Translations under genes and position numbers: made by a program
DNA from: an uncultured Helicobacter sp.
GTDB taxonomy: Bacteria; Campylobacterota; Campylobacteria; Campylobacterales; Helicobacteraceae
Reading direction: 5' to 3'
NCBI GenBank assembly: GCA_944325475.1
Contig: CALVAF010000110.1
Span: forward strand, 1 to 8,808
DNA: 8,808 bases
Notes under the pieces: model-generated
The model's input: only the letters and a program-made list of their open reading frames with translations
Database searches by the model: none
What the model was told of the DNA's origin: nothing
Shown: positions 1 through 5,963 of the stretch, in pieces
How the letters are laid out: each line of letters begins with the position of its first letter
How positions within the stretch are numbered: the first letter of the stretch is position 1

Positions 1-1
1 T

Positions 2-313
2 ACCCATAGCTATTGATTCTTTACTAATGACAATCTCTTTGTTAAAACTGCATTGTAAATTAGCTCCTATATCTTCTTAATAAACAATGAGGAATTTTAA
101 ATAGAAATATTTAGATGAGAAAGAAAAAATTGGAGTAGATAAGGAGAGTGCTTTGGAATTTAAAATTTTTGCTAACTGATATTGGGCTTCAATTACTACA
201 AATAAACCGCTATTTGCAAAACTAATACATAAAAGTAAGCATAGCTTTTTTCAAACCATGAGATTGCAAAAATCAATAAATCTTGTTAATGAAGGATTTT
301 TATGATTTCTTAT
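2..313 (-). pseudogene. Possible decayed coding remnant, unknown product
   Basis: No intact gene lies in 1-492. On the minus strand one frame reads from 313 to 2 and off the left edge with only two stops in 104 codons (TGA at 251-253, TAA at 77-79), which is few for such AT-rich DNA. The reading has normal-looking composition: a hydrophobic stretch (LLLCISFANSGLFVVIEA), then KYFYLKFLIVY, a stop, and IGANLQCSFNKEIVISKE. The last piece is faintly like a left-handed beta-helix acyltransferase repeat, but I do not recognise a family. There is no start codon with a ribosome site. This is inference from stop density and composition; it may be chance. Confidence 0.3.
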
Positions 314-426
314 TTAGATTGTAAAAAAATATATAAATAAAAATAGAGTGGATTAATACTAGCATTTATTGCGAAAAATAAAACTCAAATAAAAATTTAG
401 TTTAAGCTAAAATAATCTTTTTTAGG

Positions 427-432
427 TAAAAT
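427..432 (+). promoter_or_regulatory. Candidate -10 box for the nadE cluster
   Basis: TAAAAT lies 60 nt before the nadE start in a T/A-rich stretch, as is common for Campylobacterota sigma-70 promoters, which often lack a -35 box. A second TAAAAT at 408-413 is an equal alternative. From the first, transcription would start near 439 and the leader would contain the hairpin at 454-478. It is assigned by position and motif only. Confidence 0.25.
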
Positions 433-453
433 TCTATCCACAAAAATCAATTT

Positions 454-478
454 TAACGCCCTTACAATAAAGGCGTTA
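454..478 (+). other. Hairpin in the nadE leader
   Basis: TAACGCC (454-460) pairs perfectly with GGCGTTA (472-478) around an 11-nt loop. It ends 14 nt before the nadE ATG, just ahead of the weak GGGAG ribosome site (486-490). No T-run follows, so it is a poor intrinsic terminator for a gene to the left. It may be a leader structure affecting nadE translation or mRNA stability; that role is inferred. Confidence 0.35.
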
Positions 479-492
479 GGGTTTGGGAGCTC

Positions 493-1260
493 ATGAGAGA
501 TTATTCGCAAATAGTTGAAAAAATAGTAGAGTTTTTGCAAAGTGAAGTGCGAAAAAGAGGATTCCAATCCGTGGTCTTTGGACTAAGTGGGGGGGTTGAT
601 TCTGCAGTGGTTGCTATTCTGTGCAAAAAAGCCTTTGGGGCAAACTGCCATGGGCTTTTGATGCCCTCTTTGCAATCCTCACAAAGCAGTATCAAAGACG
701 CCATAGAACTTTGTGAAGCTTTTGACATTTCCCATTCCATTTTGCCTTTAGAGAAGCCGCAAAAAGGCTTTTTAGATACCCTAGAAACCCTTCAAAACAG
801 CCCTGCTAGAATCGGCAATCTGTGTGCTAGAATCCGAATGATCTACCTCTATGATTATGCTTTTGCAAACAACGCCCTAGTTATTGGCACAAGCAACAAA
901 AGTGAGATTCTGCTTGGATATGGAACGATTTTTGGCGATTTAGCATGTGCGATAAACCCCATTGGCAACCTTTACAAAACTGAGATTTTTGAGATTGCTA
1001 AAGCGCTTAAAGTCCCTCAAAGTATCCAAACTAAAGCTCCAAGTGCGGATTTATACGAAGGGCAAAGTGATGAAGCCGAGCTTGGATTTCCTTATGTGAT
1101 TTTAGATTCCATTATGCAGCTTTTAGAACAAGGACTTTCAAGACAAGAAATCTTACAAAAAAACCTACCACCAAAGGCAATTGATATGGTAATGACTAGA
1201 ATCAAAACTATGGAATTTAAACAAAAGCTCCCAGAAATTGCGCCTTTAAAGGATTGCTAA
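493..1260 (+). CDS. nadE: NH3-dependent NAD(+) synthetase
   Basis: NadE converts deamido-NAD to NAD with ATP and ammonia, the last step of NAD synthesis, in the cytoplasm. The 255-residue protein has the N-type ATP pyrophosphatase loop SGGVDS at residues 32-37, GTSNKSE at 132-138, a YGTIFGD segment near 143-149 followed by INPIGNLYKTE, and the C-terminal PSADLYEGQSDE stretch. All are NadE hallmarks, in the form I know from Helicobacter. The length (about 250-275 in the family) and the lack of a glutaminase domain mark the ammonia-dependent class. The ATG at 493 follows a modest GGGAG site. It is first in a three-gene cluster; its stop TAA shares its last A with the ATG of the next gene, so the two are probably translationally coupled. 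Confidence 0.95.
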   Translation: MRDYSQIVEKIVEFLQSEVRKRGFQSVVFGLSGGVDSAVVAILCKKAFGANCHGLLMPSLQSSQSSIKDAIELCEAFDISHSILPLEKPQKGFLDTLETLQNSPARIGNLCARIRMIYLYDYAFANNALVIGTSNKSEILLGYGTIFGDLACAINPIGNLYKTEIFEIAKALKVPQSIQTKAPSADLYEGQSDEAELGFPYVILDSIMQLLEQGLSRQEILQKNLPPKAIDMVMTRIKTMEFKQKLPEIAPLKDC

Positions 1261-2390
1261 TGTTTAAGATTCCTTATTTTATCCCTGATATTACCGAGAG
1301 TGAAAAAAACCTCATCAACTCCGTGCTTGAAAACCCAAGCCATAATGTCACTCAAGATTTAGAGGAAGCTTTCAAAGACTATACCAGTATCAAACATGCA
1401 ATTTCTGCCACAAGTGGGACAGCGGCTTTTCATTTATGCCTTTTTGCTATGGACATTAAACGTGGAGATAAGATTCTATGCTCTATAAACTGCCACCCAA
1501 GCTTCCCTGAAATCATTCGTCATTTCGATGCCGAACCCATTTTTGTAGATATTATGGAGGATACCTTTGAAATCTCTTATGAAAAATGCAAGGAAATCCT
1601 AGAAAACAACAACCTTAAAAAAATCCGCGCTATCATCATTAATCACATTGCCGGGCAATTTTGCGATACAGAGCCTTTTTATCAACTAGCAGAAGCTTAC
1701 AATCTTAAAGTCATCGAAGATGCCACCATGGCACTTGGATTAACCCACAATGGCATAAAAATTGGGAATCAAAAAAGCCATGCGACTATTTTTAGCATTG
1801 TGCTTGATTCTCATAGTCCTGTCGCACAAGCAGGAATCCTCGCCACACACGATGAAAAACTAGCAAATAAAGCAACTTTATTACGTTATCATGGGATTGT
1901 GAGCGAAAAAGTTACCAGTGTGCGTCCGCAATACCTCTATGATGTCATAGGAATTGGCAACAAATACAATCTAAGCTACCTTGATGCTGCCCTTTGTCTA
2001 AGCCAACTGCAAAGAATGGACTATATCATCAAAAGGCGTAAGGAAATCGCCGCTTATTATATGCAAACACTCCAAAACACACCGCACATTTCTATGCCAA
2101 TTATCAAAAATGAGCATATTTTTTTTCATTTCATTATCAAAATTGACAAAAACCGTGACCATTTTGCTAAAGAACTCAAAGAATCTGGAATCGAAACTGC
2201 GCTACATTTCGTACCACTACATCTTCTAACTTATTACAAAAGCAAATATAAATTTAAAATCAGTGACTTCCCCATTGCGCTAAAAAACTACCAACAAATC
2301 CTAAGTTTGCCAATTTATAGCGCAATGAAAAAAGAAGATATTGACTACATTTGCAAGGAAATTTCACGCCTTGCAACGCATAGGGTATAA
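1260..2390 (+). CDS. DegT/DnrJ/EryC1-family aminotransferase-like protein lacking the PLP lysine
   Basis: This 376-residue protein has the fold type I layout of sugar-nucleotide aminotransferases of the DegT/DnrJ/EryC1/StrS family. SGTAAFHL (52-59) is the phosphate-binding segment, EPIFVDI lies at 92-98, AGQFCD at 131-136, VIEDA at 151-155 (Asp154 would contact the pyridine nitrogen), LLRYHGI at 207-213 and NLSYLDAALCLSQL at 237-250. In active members FSFHPVK supplies the Schiff-base lysine; here the aligned stretch is FSIVLDSHSPVAQAG (178-192), with Ser184 in the lysine position and His185 next to it. The usual EGG that follows is QAG. Transaminase activity is therefore doubtful; a lysine-less PMP enzyme or a non-catalytic role is possible. 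I chose ATG 1260, which has AAAGGA (1248-1253) 6 nt upstream, over TTG 1254. Its position between nadE and lpxK suggests a cell-surface sugar role, which is an inference. Confidence 0.85.
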   Translation: MFKIPYFIPDITESEKNLINSVLENPSHNVTQDLEEAFKDYTSIKHAISATSGTAAFHLCLFAMDIKRGDKILCSINCHPSFPEIIRHFDAEPIFVDIMEDTFEISYEKCKEILENNNLKKIRAIIINHIAGQFCDTEPFYQLAEAYNLKVIEDATMALGLTHNGIKIGNQKSHATIFSIVLDSHSPVAQAGILATHDEKLANKATLLRYHGIVSEKVTSVRPQYLYDVIGIGNKYNLSYLDAALCLSQLQRMDYIIKRRKEIAAYYMQTLQNTPHISMPIIKNEHIFFHFIIKIDKNRDHFAKELKESGIETALHFVPLHLLTYYKSKYKFKISDFPIALKNYQQILSLPIYSAMKKEDIDYICKEISRLATHRV

Positions 2391-2391
2391 T

Positions 2392-3294
2392 ATGAGAGCT
2401 TTAGAAAAATACTTTTTTGCACCCAGTTTGCCACAAAAGATTCTAGCTTATAGCTTACTACCTCTTAGTGGAATTTACTGCCTTGTTGCGACTTTAAAGC
2501 GTAAAATATCACCTTTGCGCGATTTTCAAATTCCCATTATCAGCATTGGGAATCTCGTGCTAGGTGGAAGTGGCAAAAGCCCTTTTGTGATTGAAATCGC
2601 CAAAGACTATGAATCAAGCTGCGTGATTTTAAGGGGTTATGGGCGTAAAAGCAAAGGGCTTAAGATCATCAGTCACAATGGAGAAATCCTAGAAACCACA
2701 GAAATTGCCGGCGATGAAGCCATAATGTTAGCCAAGCTCCTCCCCAAAGCCTCTGTGATTGTCTGCAAAAACCGCACTAAAGCGATTTTAAAAGCTAAAA
2801 AAATGGGAGCAAAACTCATTTTTTTAGACGATGGATTCCGCTTTAATTTTAAAAAACTTAATATCTTACTTAAGCCCAAATTAGAACCTTATTTTGATTT
2901 TTGTATCCCAAGTGGCGGGTATCGAGAATCTAAAAAAGCCTATAAAGATGCCGACATCATCGCTAAAGAAGGGGAGGATTATGTAAGGAAAGTCGAGTTG
3001 CTCTACCCCACACAGAGAATGCTTTTACTAACGGCAATTGCAAACCCTTCAAGGCTAGATTCCTACCTACCTAATGTCGTAGGGAAAATCATTCTTAAAG
3101 ATCATTCTTATTTTGATAAAACTAAAATCCTAGAAGCCTATGCCAACCTCAATGCAACCTCGCTTCTAGTTACCCAAAAAGACGCTGTGAAGCTAGAGAG
3201 CTTTGGACTGCCTCTTTCGATTCTGCATTTGGAATTAAGCATTGCGCCCAATATCAAAGAAAAAATCAAAAACTATATCCAAAGTTATGCGTGA
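2392..3294 (+). CDS. lpxK: Tetraacyldisaccharide 4'-kinase (lipid A synthesis)
   Basis: LpxK phosphorylates the 4' position of the lipid A disaccharide precursor with ATP, at the cytoplasmic face of the inner membrane. The 300-residue product has an N-terminal hydrophobic segment (about 13-33), then IPIISIGNLVLGGSGKSP (47-64), which contains the family's variant Walker A (GGSGKS, 58-63). RGYGRKSKG follows at 81-89, GDEA at 107-110, LDDGFRF at 145-151 (the DDG motif) and TQKDAVKL at 261-268 (TEKDAVK in most members). It is slightly shorter than the E. coli enzyme (about 330). An upstream in-frame ATG would place the start inside the DegT-like gene; ATG 2392, 1 nt after that stop and preceded by AGGG at 2382-2385, is preferred. 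It is last in the nadE cluster and convergent with tonB. Confidence 0.94.
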   Translation: MRALEKYFFAPSLPQKILAYSLLPLSGIYCLVATLKRKISPLRDFQIPIISIGNLVLGGSGKSPFVIEIAKDYESSCVILRGYGRKSKGLKIISHNGEILETTEIAGDEAIMLAKLLPKASVIVCKNRTKAILKAKKMGAKLIFLDDGFRFNFKKLNILLKPKLEPYFDFCIPSGGYRESKKAYKDADIIAKEGEDYVRKVELLYPTQRMLLLTAIANPSRLDSYLPNVVGKIILKDHSYFDKTKILEAYANLNATSLLVTQKDAVKLESFGLPLSILHLELSIAPNIKEKIKNYIQSYA

Positions 3295-3352
3295 TTCTGC
3301 AAGCATTTGGATGGGAGTGCAAGAATAAGCTTAAGAAGCCCAAAAACCCCAA

Positions 3353-3367
3353 ACTATCTTAGATAGT
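3353..3367 (-). terminator. Candidate terminator between convergent lpxK and tonB
   Basis: ACTATC and GATAGT form a 6-bp stem around TTA in the 85-nt gap between the two stop codons. Read on the minus strand, the stem comes 12 nt after the tonB stop and is followed by TTTGGGGTTTTT, a broken T-run. Read on the plus strand the tail is A-rich. The stem is short and AT-rich, so termination would be weak; it may act for exbB-exbD-tonB. Confidence 0.3.
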
Positions 3368-3379
3368 CTAAAAATAACC

Positions 3380-4090
3380 TTAAGTTAAGACATATTGAAT
3401 TGGAATTTGAATGATCACATCGTTTTTGGGTCTTGGGAAATCACGTCCCGCGCTCAAAATCGTCTTAATCGCAGATTTGTCCAAAATATTGTGCTTAGAG
3501 GAGCGAATCACTTTAACATTATCTAGCTCACCATTTTTAGAAAGCTTAAATTCCACCATGACCACTCCTGTCATTCTTAGCATTCTTGCCTTTCTTGGGT
3601 ATTGGAGGTTTTTATCGATAGCCTGTTTGATAGAAAGTAAAAAGGGATCATTAACTTTACCAAAAGTCAAAGTTGCTGGGGTATTACTAACCTGCATGTT
3701 TGGGGTGCTTGGAGGACTTGGTGGCTGTATGCTAGCCACTTGGCTTGGCTGTGTTTGGTGAGGTTTGGTTATGGGTTTTGGAGTAGCCTTTTTTACAACT
3801 TTTTCAATAGGTTTTGGCTTCTTAATAGGCTTTGGTTTCTCTATAGGTTTTTGTGGGGTTTTAATTACCTCTTCTGTAGGAGGCGGTGGAGATTTTTGAG
3901 TTTGCGAACTTTCGGTAAAATGTGTCAGAGAAATCGCCATAACTTGGGTTTGCAAACCTATGTCTTTAGGGAGAAAATGGGACGCACCATAAAAAATGCT
4001 GAAAAAAATCACCGCATAGATTCCACTTGCAATCCAAAAAGACTGCAAAGCACTATTGTTCTGCCTGTGTTGCAATGCTAAAGTTTTCAT
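3380..4090 (-). CDS. tonB: TonB energy transducer
   Basis: TonB spans the periplasm and passes proton-motive energy from ExbB-ExbD to outer-membrane receptors for iron complexes, nickel and other ligands. The 236-residue protein has a cytoplasmic N-terminus, one membrane anchor (about 18-40), a Pro/Lys-rich spacer (about 67-131, with repeated KPKPI, PPPP and PPSPP) and a C-terminal TonB domain (about 152-236). That domain includes YPRKAR (164-169), TGVVMVEFKLSKNGEL, VIRSSKHNILDKSA and a terminal beta strand IQIPIQYVL. The start ATG (4088-4090) lies inside the 3' end of exbD with a 38-nt overlap. A strong AAGGA site (4098-4102) 7 nt upstream supports that start. It is the last gene of exbB-exbD-tonB. 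Confidence 0.93.
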   Translation of the reverse strand: MKTLALQHRQNNSALQSFWIASGIYAVIFFSIFYGASHFLPKDIGLQTQVMAISLTHFTESSQTQKSPPPPTEEVIKTPQKPIEKPKPIKKPKPIEKVVKKATPKPITKPHQTQPSQVASIQPPSPPSTPNMQVSNTPATLTFGKVNDPFLLSIKQAIDKNLQYPRKARMLRMTGVVMVEFKLSKNGELDNVKVIRSSKHNILDKSAIKTILSAGRDFPRPKNDVIIQIPIQYVLT

Positions 4091-4439
4091 GTGCTTTTCC
4101 TTTTAGAATATCAACAACTTGTATGAAAGTTTCAAATTTCGCATTTTTGTCGCTACGCAATTCTACCAAGGTTTTAGAATCAATTTTTTCTAACTCCATT
4201 TTTAACATTTCTAATGCAATAACTTTCTCATCTAAATAAATCTGATTATTGTTATCAACGATAATCTGCACTTTTTTTTCATCTTTTGGCTGCTCTTGAT
4301 TCGCACTTTGAGGAAGCTCGATTTGAATTTTACCTTGTGCGATAAAAGTTGAAACACTTAGCACAATCGCCAAGAGAACCAACATAATATCGATAAAAGG
4401 AACGATGTTTAATGATTCGTTTTTAGGAATCTTGACCAT
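4053..4439 (-). CDS. exbD: ExbD biopolymer transport protein
   Basis: ExbD is the proton-coupled partner of ExbB in the TonB motor. The 128-residue protein has a short cytoplasmic N-terminus, a single transmembrane helix (about 12-34) beginning LNIVPFIDIMLVLL with the essential membrane aspartate at Asp17, and a periplasmic ExbD/TolR domain (about 50-120, with VQIIVDNNNQIYLDE and LVELRSDKNAKFE). Length is typical for the family. Its start overlaps the end of exbB by 17 nt and no strong ribosome site precedes it, so it is probably translated by coupling to exbB. Its last codons overlap tonB by 38 nt. TolR is the alternative name, but the adjoining tonB favours ExbD. Confidence 0.92.
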   Translation of the reverse strand: MVKIPKNESLNIVPFIDIMLVLLAIVLSVSTFIAQGKIQIELPQSANQEQPKDEKKVQIIVDNNNQIYLDEKVIALEMLKMELEKIDSKTLVELRSDKNAKFETFIQVVDILKGKAHENFSIATQAEQ

Positions 4440-4860
4440 GGGTTTCTCGAGTTTTGTAAAGATTGCTTAAAAGTGTGATTTTACGATAGAGGGCATTGTA
4501 AGCAATCAGAGTCGGAATCGCCACTGCAAGCCCTAAAGCTGTGGCTTTTAAAGCAAGAGATAGCCCTGTCATAATCTCTTTGGTATCAATGCTACCACTC
4601 ATTCCCATATCATAAAAGGTAATCATAATCCCAATAACTGTCCCCAAAAGCCCAACATAAGGGGCATTGGAATAAATAATATACAGCGTAGTAAGGTTTT
4701 TTGTAATGGAATCATCAAAAGATTCTTGGGTTTTGTAGTCGCCAAGATTGATTTTAGAGAAAAAGATCATTCGCTCTATGGTTAGCCATAACGCTATAAA
4801 GCCCATTATTCCAAGGATTCCAAAGATGACATAATCAATCGTTTCTTTAAGAATTTCCAT
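4423..4860 (-). CDS. exbB: ExbB/TolQ-family motor protein (short form)
   Basis: ExbB forms the inner-membrane channel around ExbD that powers TonB. The 145-residue protein has three hydrophobic segments: about 10-30 (VIFGILGIMGFIALWLTIE), about 67-86 (APYVGLLGTVIGIMITFYDM, the conserved ExbB/TolQ core) and about 99-123 (LSLALKATALGLAVAIPTLI). It is much shorter than E. coli ExbB (about 244), matching the compact form known in Helicobacter and Campylobacter. ATG 4860 is preceded by AAAGGAA (4865-4871), which supports the start. It is first in exbB-exbD-tonB and carries the operon promoter about 40 nt upstream. Confidence 0.92.
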   Translation of the reverse strand: MEILKETIDYVIFGILGIMGFIALWLTIERMIFFSKINLGDYKTQESFDDSITKNLTTLYIIYSNAPYVGLLGTVIGIMITFYDMGMSGSIDTKEIMTGLSLALKATALGLAVAIPTLIAYNALYRKITLLSNLYKTRETHGQDS

Positions 4861-4896
4861 TTGCTTCCTTTATTATTGATAGTCTTTAATACTAAA

Positions 4897-4909
4897 AATA
4901 ATTATTATA
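4897..4909 (-). promoter_or_regulatory. exbB-exbD-tonB promoter with overlapping Fur-like box
   Basis: On the minus strand TATAAT (4904-4909) is a perfect -10 box, placing the transcript start near 4897 and leaving a leader of about 36 nt. It overlaps AATAATTATT (4897-4906), a perfect 10-bp palindrome within a longer A/T-only stretch. This resembles the TAATAATnATTATTA box reported for H. pylori Fur. Such overlap would let iron-loaded Fur block RNA polymerase, as is usual for tonB systems. The -10 box is seen directly; Fur binding is inferred, and such AT-rich DNA gives chance palindromes easily. Confidence 0.5.
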
Positions 4910-4941
4910 ATTGTACTACAAATACATTAATCTTTTTTTAA

Positions 4942-5384
4942 ACAGAAAAATACTCATTTCATATTTTTCCAAATTTACCTTGTGTTTTCTTAGCTCTTAA
5001 AGAAGTCATTCTTCATTTGCTTAATGTCAAAAGCTAACAAGTCATAGGGGCATTTTATAAAATTGATATTGGTTTGATTTAGGGAAATGAGAATGTAGGA
5101 TTACACAAAATTCTCACAATTTTAAAGCGTGCGGAAATAACAAGACTAGAATCATCAATAGCTTATGAGGAGATTATCCATAAAAAACAAGTCTTAAAAT
5201 AAAGAGAATTAATACAATAAGGCACAAATAATGGGAATTAGAATATTTGTTTGCATTACACTATATCTCAAAATCAATAAGGATTTTAAAGAAACACAGA
5301 AAATACAAGGGCATAATAGCTAGCAGAAACTTAGCAGGAAGCTATCAAAAGCCGGGATTTGTGCCATTTCTAAAGATATCATAA
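4942..5384 (+). pseudogene. Probable decayed gene in the exbB-TPR gap, unknown product
   Basis: The 600 nt between exbB and the next gene hold no intact gene. On the plus strand one frame runs 4942-5199 with only two stops (5035-5037 and 5080-5082) in 86 codons, including GAFYKIDIGLI and VGLHKILTILKRAEITRLE. A second frame is then open from 5232 to 5381 (50 codons, with IRILKKHRKYKGIIASRN and YQKPGFVPFLKIS). The two look like pieces of one protein separated by stops and a frame change. I do not recognise the family. No start or ribosome site is visible. The case rests on low stop density and protein-like composition. Confidence 0.35.
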
Positions 5385-5460
5385 ACATTAAAAGGCAAAT
5401 CCTAAGCCACACACCATAAATAATTTTCCAATATGCTCTTATAACTCACTCATCTAGCGT

Positions 5461-5907
5461 TTATTTTTGCATTCTTTTAAGTTCTAGACAAGAAAATGGA
5501 TAGTCCTCTTTGCAGGCTTTGTCAAAATAGAGTGTGGCATTTTTTCTATCACCTAGCTTTTGGTATGAAAGCCCGATTCGATGATAGGCATATCTTGGCA
5601 TATACGAATCATCGCCCATCTCTAATCCTTTTTGCAAATACGCAATCGTCTTTTTATACCGTTCTGCCCCAAAGAGTAAAAAGCCTGTTTGCATACAGCC
5701 TATATTAAAGGTTTCTCTCTGTCTCTTTTCATCACCGCATTCCTCTAGGCTAAGGAGCTCTGCCTCTCTCTCATTAGCGACTGCCTTGCACGATTCGTAT
5801 TGATTGCTAAGAATACACTCACCAATGGCTACACTCACCTCACTATCGCTCATTTTGCCAAATAATGGCAGGAGACTCAAAAATAAAAGATATATGATAT
5901 AACGCAT
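5461..5907 (-). CDS. Small exported TPR/Sel1-like protein
   Basis: The product has 148 residues. An N-terminal signal peptide (hydrophobic 4-16, likely cleaved after LFG at about 15-17) points to export, probably to the periplasm. The C-terminal half holds one clear TPR-like helix pair (about 105-136: AYHRIGLSYQKLGDRKNA followed by LYFDKACKE) and a second weaker one before it (about 68-98). Six cysteines in the mature part (31, 40, 57, 71, 132, 140) are reminiscent of Helicobacter cysteine-rich repeat proteins, though the spacing is not the regular Hcp pattern. A GTG at 5913 is in frame, but it overlaps AAGGAG (5913-5918); the ATG at 5907 sits 5 nt from that site and is the better start. It has its own promoter. 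A specific function cannot be assigned. Confidence 0.75.
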   Translation of the reverse strand: MRYIIYLLFLSLLPLFGKMSDSEVSVAIGECILSNQYESCKAVANEREAELLSLEECGDEKRQRETFNIGCMQTGFLLFGAERYKKTIAYLQKGLEMGDDSYMPRYAYHRIGLSYQKLGDRKNATLYFDKACKEDYPFSCLELKRMQK

Positions 5908-5932
5908 ACGCACTCCTTATGGATTTTGGGAC

Positions 5933-5938
5933 ATTATA
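5933..5938 (-). promoter_or_regulatory. -10 box of the TPR-like gene
   Basis: On the minus strand TTTTGCTATAATG contains a perfect TATAAT at 5933-5938 with an extended TGC just upstream. It lies 25 nt before the 3' end of the ATG codon region at 5907 and directly downstream of the helicase stop (5964-5966). The small gene therefore probably has its own transcript rather than relying on read-through from the broken helicase. Confidence 0.55.
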
Positions 5939-5963
5939 GCAAAACATAAAGAATTTTGTAGCC

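Noticed and set aside
1254..1262. TTG at 1254 as start of the DegT-like gene
   Set aside because: ATG 1260, two codons later, has AAAGGA at proper 6-nt spacing; TTG 1254 would abut that site directly.
2341..2391. Longer lpxK start inside the DegT-like gene
   Set aside because: The added residues show no conservation with LpxK, while ATG 2392 immediately follows the upstream stop and has a ribosome site.
3411..4081. Plus-strand open frames (3411-3761 and 3740-4081) with long hydrophobic or aromatic runs
   Set aside because: They lie fully antisense to tonB, and their Trp/Phe/Leu-rich composition is what the complement of its Pro/Lys-rich spacer produces. No ribosome sites support them.
5911..5913. 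GTG at 5913 as start of the TPR-like gene
   Set aside because: It overlaps the AAGGAG ribosome site; ATG 5907 is correctly spaced from it.
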